This document shows, piece by piece, positions 12,358-16,823 of a stretch of DNA of 16,823 nucleotides. The DNA comes from RPQJ01 sp035554635 (GTDB taxonomy: Bacteria > Pseudomonadota > Gammaproteobacteria > Steroidobacterales > Steroidobacteraceae). The notes beneath the pieces were generated by a model. The model searched no databases and was not told where the DNA came from. It was given only the letters and a program-made list of their open reading frames with translations. The stretch lies in contig DATMIB010000210.1 in NCBI GenBank assembly GCA_035554635.1, positions 1 to 16,823 on the forward strand, written 5' to 3'. Position 1 is the first letter of the stretch. The number at the start of each line of letters is the position of its first letter. The position numbers and the translations under genes are program-made.

Positions 12358-15033
12358 TCAGAACCTGTAGGTCGCCTTGCCGTAGAAGTACTGGCCGCGC
12401 GGGTCGTGCAGGCCCGACACGTAGCCGTACAGGTCGGTGTCGGCGTCGCCGATCGCGAATGGCGGCTCCTCGTCGAACGCGTTGTCGACACCCACGGCCA
12501 GCGTGAGCCCCTCGAAGCCGGTGTAGCGGGCCTGCAGGTTCACTGTCGTGAACGCGCCCACCTCACGCGTAGTGACGGTGTCGTAGTCGAGCACCCCGTC
12601 TTCGTTCGCGTCCGGCTTGTCCTCGAACGGACCGATGTAGTTGACGGCGGCACGCACGCCCCAGTTCTCGAAGCCCCAGTCGCCCGTCAGCACGAAGCGG
12701 TCTTCCGGGTACTCGTACTCGCCGGTGAGGTCGCGCTCCACGAGCGCCGTGCCGGCCTGGTTGAGCTCGACTTTCTGGAACTCGAGCATGTGCGAGTAAT
12801 CGAGCCCCACGGTCAGCTCGCCACCCATGACGTCGCTGCGGAAATAGGCGCTCAGGTCGATGCCGTTGGTGTTCTGCTCGCCGATGTTCGTGAACGTCGA
12901 GTTGATCGAGATCAGCTCGCCGAGCACCGCGCTGCCCTGGGGCGCGGCGCGGACGCAGACGGTGCTGTCCTGCACGTTGCAGAAGTTCTGGTAGAGGTAA
13001 CCGAAGGGCTCTTCGTCGATCTTCTTCTCCTGCTTGATGTCCCAGTAGTCGACCGAGAACTGCCAGGTCTCGTTCGGCTTCCAGGCCACGCCCACGTTGA
13101 GGTTCTCCGACTCTTCGGCCTCGAGGTCCGGGTTGCCGACGAAGTTGATCGTGTAGTCGAGCGGCTTGCAGTCGTCCGACGCCGGGTCGATGCCCTGCTC
13201 GATGCAGAGGTAAGTGTCCTTGAAGAACTGCGACTCGGCGGATGGGCCCAATCCGGTCTGTGCCAGAGAAGGTGCGCGGAAGCCCGTGCCCCACGATGCG
13301 CGGAAGGCGAGCCCCTCGAGCGGCTCCCAGCGCGCGGACACCTTCGGATTGGTCGTGTTGCCGAAGTCGCTGTAGTCGTCGTAGCGCGCCGCGAGGTTCA
13401 ACTCGAGGCTCTCGAGCAGCGGCAGGGAGAACTCGACGAACGCCGACCAGTTGTCGCGCGAGGCGTTGGCGGAGACGGCCTCGGTGCCGTAGATGAGGCC
13501 TTCCTGGAACTGCTGGTCGGGAGCGTCCTCGATGCTCTCTTCGCGGTACTCGAGGCCCGCGGCCATCATGACCGCGCCGGCGGGCATGTCGAACAACGCG
13601 CCGGAAATCTGCGCGTCGGCCGAGGTCATGTCCGAGGAGCCCTGGCGGATCACGTTGGTCGTGATCGCGTCGATCACCGACTGCGGGTTCACGGTGCTGC
13701 CGAACGGGTTGTAGCGTCCGGCGTTGATCTCGTTCTGCAGCAGGTCCGTGCGGACCCAGCCCATCGACTTGTCGCCGGTCTGCTCCGATTCGCTGCGAGC
13801 CTTCTGGCCGGCGATTTCCCAGGTCCAGCGGTCCGCGATCTCGCCGCGCACGCCGAGCACCAGGCGCAGGTTGTCGGTTTCGATGTCCCACTGCCGGGCG
13901 CCCGCGTCCACCGTGCGGAAGCGCCGGATCAGGATGTCACCGGTCGCCTCCGGGAAAGGATTGCCGGGGTGCGAGTTCGACACCGTAAGCCCGGCGCCCG
14001 CGTCGTAGGGCGCCGGTGCGCCCTGTGCGGTCGAGGTGTTGTGCTGCGCGGCGAACTCGGTGAAGAACTCCACCGCGCCAAAGCCCTTGCGCCCGAAAAG
14101 CATGAACCCGGTGCGCTCGGCCTCGGGCGTGAGCAGGTTCCAGGGACCGTAGTCGTAGAAGCAGGTGGAACCGTCGCCATTCAGGCGATCGGCGGGGCAG
14201 GTGGGATCGGCGCGGTGGACCGGTTCGGTACTGCCCGCGACCGGGAAATCGAAGGCGCCCGGGAAGCTGCGCGACGAGCGGTTGTCCAAGCCGCCTTTCG
14301 CCGTCTGGTCGGCCGAGCCGAGCGACCCGCGCTCGGTGTTCTTGAGCGTCGAGTTCTTGAAGTAGTCGAGGATCATCGTGACGTTCGAGTCCTCGCCGGT
14401 GACGCCCCAGATCGCCGATGCGGTGTACTCGTCGTAGCCGTCGGCCGCGCCGGCGCTGCCGGAGACCTCGAAGCCGTCGAAGTCCTTGCGCAGGATCACG
14501 TTGACCACGCCGGCGACCGCGTCGGCGCCGTACACGGCCGATGCCCCGTCCTTGAGCACTTCGAGACGCTCGATCGCCGCGACCGGGATCGTGTTGATGT
14601 CGACGAAGTTCGTCGTGATGCTCTCGGCGAACGAACTGAGCGCCACGCGACGGCCGTTGACGAGCACGAGCGTGGCGTCCGCGCCGAGGCCGCGCAGGCT
14701 GACCGAAGCGGCGCCGTTGGCTGTCGAGTCCTGGTTGTTGCCGCGCGTCGAGAACGTGCCGTTGCCGACGAACGGCTGCTCCTCGAGCAGCTGCTGCAGG
14801 TTGGCGTAGCCGGACTTGTCCAGTTCGTCCTTGTTGAACGTGGCGACCGGTGCGGGGTTCTCGAAATCGGAGGTGCGCGCAATGCGCGAGCCGGTGACGT
14901 ACACGGTCTCGAGACCGGCGTCGTCGTTCCTTTGCTGGGCCAGCGCTCCGAGGCCCGTGACGCAGGAGGCGAGTCCCAGTGCGCCCCCGAGCGCGAGGCG
15001 GATGCTGCGTTGCAGTCGGCGTTGATCGTCCAT
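12358..15033 (-). CDS. TonB-dependent outer-membrane receptor
   Basis: An 891-aa beta-barrel transporter that imports a substrate across the outer membrane using TonB energy. Signal peptide 1-32 (cleavage after ALA), TonB box LETVYVTG (41-48), plug domain about 50-185 with NLQQLLEEQP (78-87), SLRGLGADATLVLVNGRR (112-129) and the VLKDGASAVYGADAVAGVVNVI segment (159-180), then a long barrel. It ends in YFYGKATYRF with the terminal Phe (F891) used by the BAM complex. Cysteine pairs C279/C291, C610/C622 and C685/C693 lie in predicted outer loops and probably form disulfides. The family resembles CirA/Oar-like receptors frequent in xanthomonads, caulobacters and sphingomonads. AGGGTG, 6 nt upstream, supports the ATG at 15033. 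Neighbouring hydrolases suggest peptide or protein-derived substrates; siderophore uptake remains possible as no siderophore genes are near. Confidence 0.95.
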   Translation of the reverse strand: MDDQRRLQRSIRLALGGALGLASCVTGLGALAQQRNDDAGLETVYVTGSRIARTSDFENPAPVATFNKDELDKSGYANLQQLLEEQPFVGNGTFSTRGNNQDSTANGAASVSLRGLGADATLVLVNGRRVALSSFAESITTNFVDINTIPVAAIERLEVLKDGASAVYGADAVAGVVNVILRKDFDGFEVSGSAGAADGYDEYTASAIWGVTGEDSNVTMILDYFKNSTLKNTERGSLGSADQTAKGGLDNRSSRSFPGAFDFPVAGSTEPVHRADPTCPADRLNGDGSTCFYDYGPWNLLTPEAERTGFMLFGRKGFGAVEFFTEFAAQHNTSTAQGAPAPYDAGAGLTVSNSHPGNPFPEATGDILIRRFRTVDAGARQWDIETDNLRLVLGVRGEIADRWTWEIAGQKARSESEQTGDKSMGWVRTDLLQNEINAGRYNPFGSTVNPQSVIDAITTNVIRQGSSDMTSADAQISGALFDMPAGAVMMAAGLEYREESIEDAPDQQFQEGLIYGTEAVSANASRDNWSAFVEFSLPLLESLELNLAARYDDYSDFGNTTNPKVSARWEPLEGLAFRASWGTGFRAPSLAQTGLGPSAESQFFKDTYLCIEQGIDPASDDCKPLDYTINFVGNPDLEAEESENLNVGVAWKPNETWQFSVDYWDIKQEKKIDEEPFGYLYQNFCNVQDSTVCVRAAPQGSAVLGELISINSTFTNIGEQNTNGIDLSAYFRSDVMGGELTVGLDYSHMLEFQKVELNQAGTALVERDLTGEYEYPEDRFVLTGDWGFENWGVRAAVNYIGPFEDKPDANEDGVLDYDTVTTREVGAFTTVNLQARYTGFEGLTLAVGVDNAFDEEPPFAIGDADTDLYGYVSGLHDPRGQYFYGKATYRF

Positions 15034-15275
15034 GTGTCACACCCTGCCGTGATTGTTGCGACGGCGATCATTGTCCGCGCTTGTTGTCAAAACGCAATTG
15101 GCGCAGCCATGTAAGCGATAACCGGTGGTTTTTTTGCGACTGTGGATTCCGGCGCAGCGGAAGGAGGAGCCCGGGACGCGCGGTGCGGGTCGGACCGCTC
15201 GAGCGCGACGCGCAGTTCACCGTCCCAGTGCGCTTAGAATCATCCGTTTCCCCACACGACCAAGGGCCGTCGATC
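15034..15275. promoter_or_regulatory. Divergent control region, TonB receptor / second amidohydrolase
   Basis: This 242-bp gap drives two divergent genes. For the amidohydrolase, TAGAAT at 15235-15240 is a good -10 box, about 35 nt before the ATG, with no strong -35. For the receptor, the AT-richer area around 15080-15110 contains TTGACA (minus strand, 15083-15088) but no matching -10 at 16-18 nt; TTGCGT with ACAATG at 17 nt is an alternative. I see no clear operator such as a Fur box. Confidence 0.4.
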
Positions 15276-16574
<1,299 letters not shown>

Positions 16575-16583
16575 GGCCGGGGA

Positions 16584-16796
16584 AGTGGCTAGTGGTTAGT
16601 GGGAAGAGTCTAGAGTTCAGAGTCTAGAGTCTAGTCGGAACCGGCAGGCTGCCTGCCGCAGCCTCGGCAAAGGATCGGCGCGAACGCGCCTCCGACTAGA
16701 CTCTGAACTCTAGACTCTGGACTCTTGGCTCGGCGCTAACCGCTAGCCACTAACCACTAACCACTAACCACTAGCCACTAGCCACTAACCACTTTC
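16584..16796. repeat. Composite heptad-repeat element with 36-bp inverted arms
   Basis: A non-coding element made of two 7-bp unit families. Outer parts: three GTGGYTA-like units at 16585-16605, mirrored by nine CACTAAC-like units at 16734-16796. Inner arms of 36 bases at 16604-16639 and 16691-16726 are inverted copies differing only by T/C changes, each built of CTAGAGT-like heptads. The centre contains GC-rich palindromes. No ORF covers it. Its base composition and order differ sharply from the flanking genes. Confidence 0.85.
16643..16690. repeat. Paired GC-rich palindromes in the centre of the heptad element
   Basis: GGCAGGC (16643-16649) and GCCTGCC (16651-16657) are perfect arms around one base. 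GGCGCG (16677-16682) and CGCGCC (16685-16690) are perfect arms around AA and abut the right 36-base arm directly. They form the loop region of the larger inverted structure. Confidence 0.65.
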
Positions 16797-16823
16797 CGGG
16801 AAGCTCATCCCCACGTGGCTGTA

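Noticed and set aside
12406..15114. A 902-codon open frame on the plus strand, antisense to the TonB receptor
   Set aside because: Its composition is a typical high-GC antisense frame (Arg/Ala/Val/Glu-rich, no domain), while the opposite strand encodes an intact receptor with signal peptide, TonB box and terminal Phe.
16734..16796. CRISPR array
   Set aside because: The repeated unit is 7 bp and contiguous with no spacers, and no cas genes are present.

Overview
The window is a high-GC bacterial chromosomal segment with ordinary tightly packed genes on both strands. The gene families point to a xanthomonad-like gammaproteobacterium: a large TonB-dependent receptor, periplasmic or lipoprotein hydrolases, a DUF938 methyltransferase, a short protein resembling the N-terminal part of xanthomonad cyanophycin-synthetase-like Mur ligases, and a GTAGGAG-type REP-like repeat. 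This placement is an inference; no rRNA or other taxonomic marker is present. I see no tRNA, rRNA, CRISPR array, insertion sequence, phage gene or recognised defence system.

Layout. Positions 1-163 hold a perfect hairpin and a REP-like repeat, followed by a small zinc-ribbon protein (164-418). A putative hypoxanthine-DNA glycosylase (531-1055) converges on a LOG-type phosphoribohydrolase (1156-1875, minus). A lipoprotein metallophosphoesterase (2052-3032) precedes a short orphan Mur-ligase-N-terminal-like protein (3134-3610). The latter converges, across a 9-bp gap, on a gamma-glutamyltransferase lipoprotein (3620-5401, minus). That gene shares a 73-bp divergent promoter region with a secreted amidohydrolase (5475-6839), which overlaps a DUF938 methyltransferase (6839-7498) by one base. 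A large subtilisin-like S8 lipoprotein protease (7560-10181, minus) is divergent from a YbjN-domain protein (10393-11496). A 340-bp non-coding stretch with two distinct inverted-repeat structures precedes a Sel1-repeat protein (11837-12283). A TonB-dependent receptor (12358-15033, minus) with a clear intrinsic terminator is divergent from a second secreted amidohydrolase (15276-16574). The window ends in a 213-bp non-coding element built from 7-bp units and large inverted arms.

How the genes may work together. The envelope-associated hydrolases (gamma-glutamyltransferase, S8 protease, two Xaa-Arg/Xaa-Pro-dipeptidase-like amidohydrolases) plus the receptor suggest protein or peptide scavenging: extracellular proteolysis, uptake of fragments across the outer membrane, and trimming in the periplasm. 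The two amidohydrolases are clear paralogues, each divergently paired with a different envelope gene. This is an inference from family and arrangement; no substrate can be read from the sequence.

Most notable for a second look: the composite heptad inverted-repeat element at the right end and a degenerate relative at 11503-11640; the perfect 12-bp inverted repeat upstream of the Sel1 gene; the orphan Mur-ligase N-terminal-like gene with its own promoter; and the paralogous divergent hydrolase pairs. I did not find convincing evidence of a wholly new multi-gene system.
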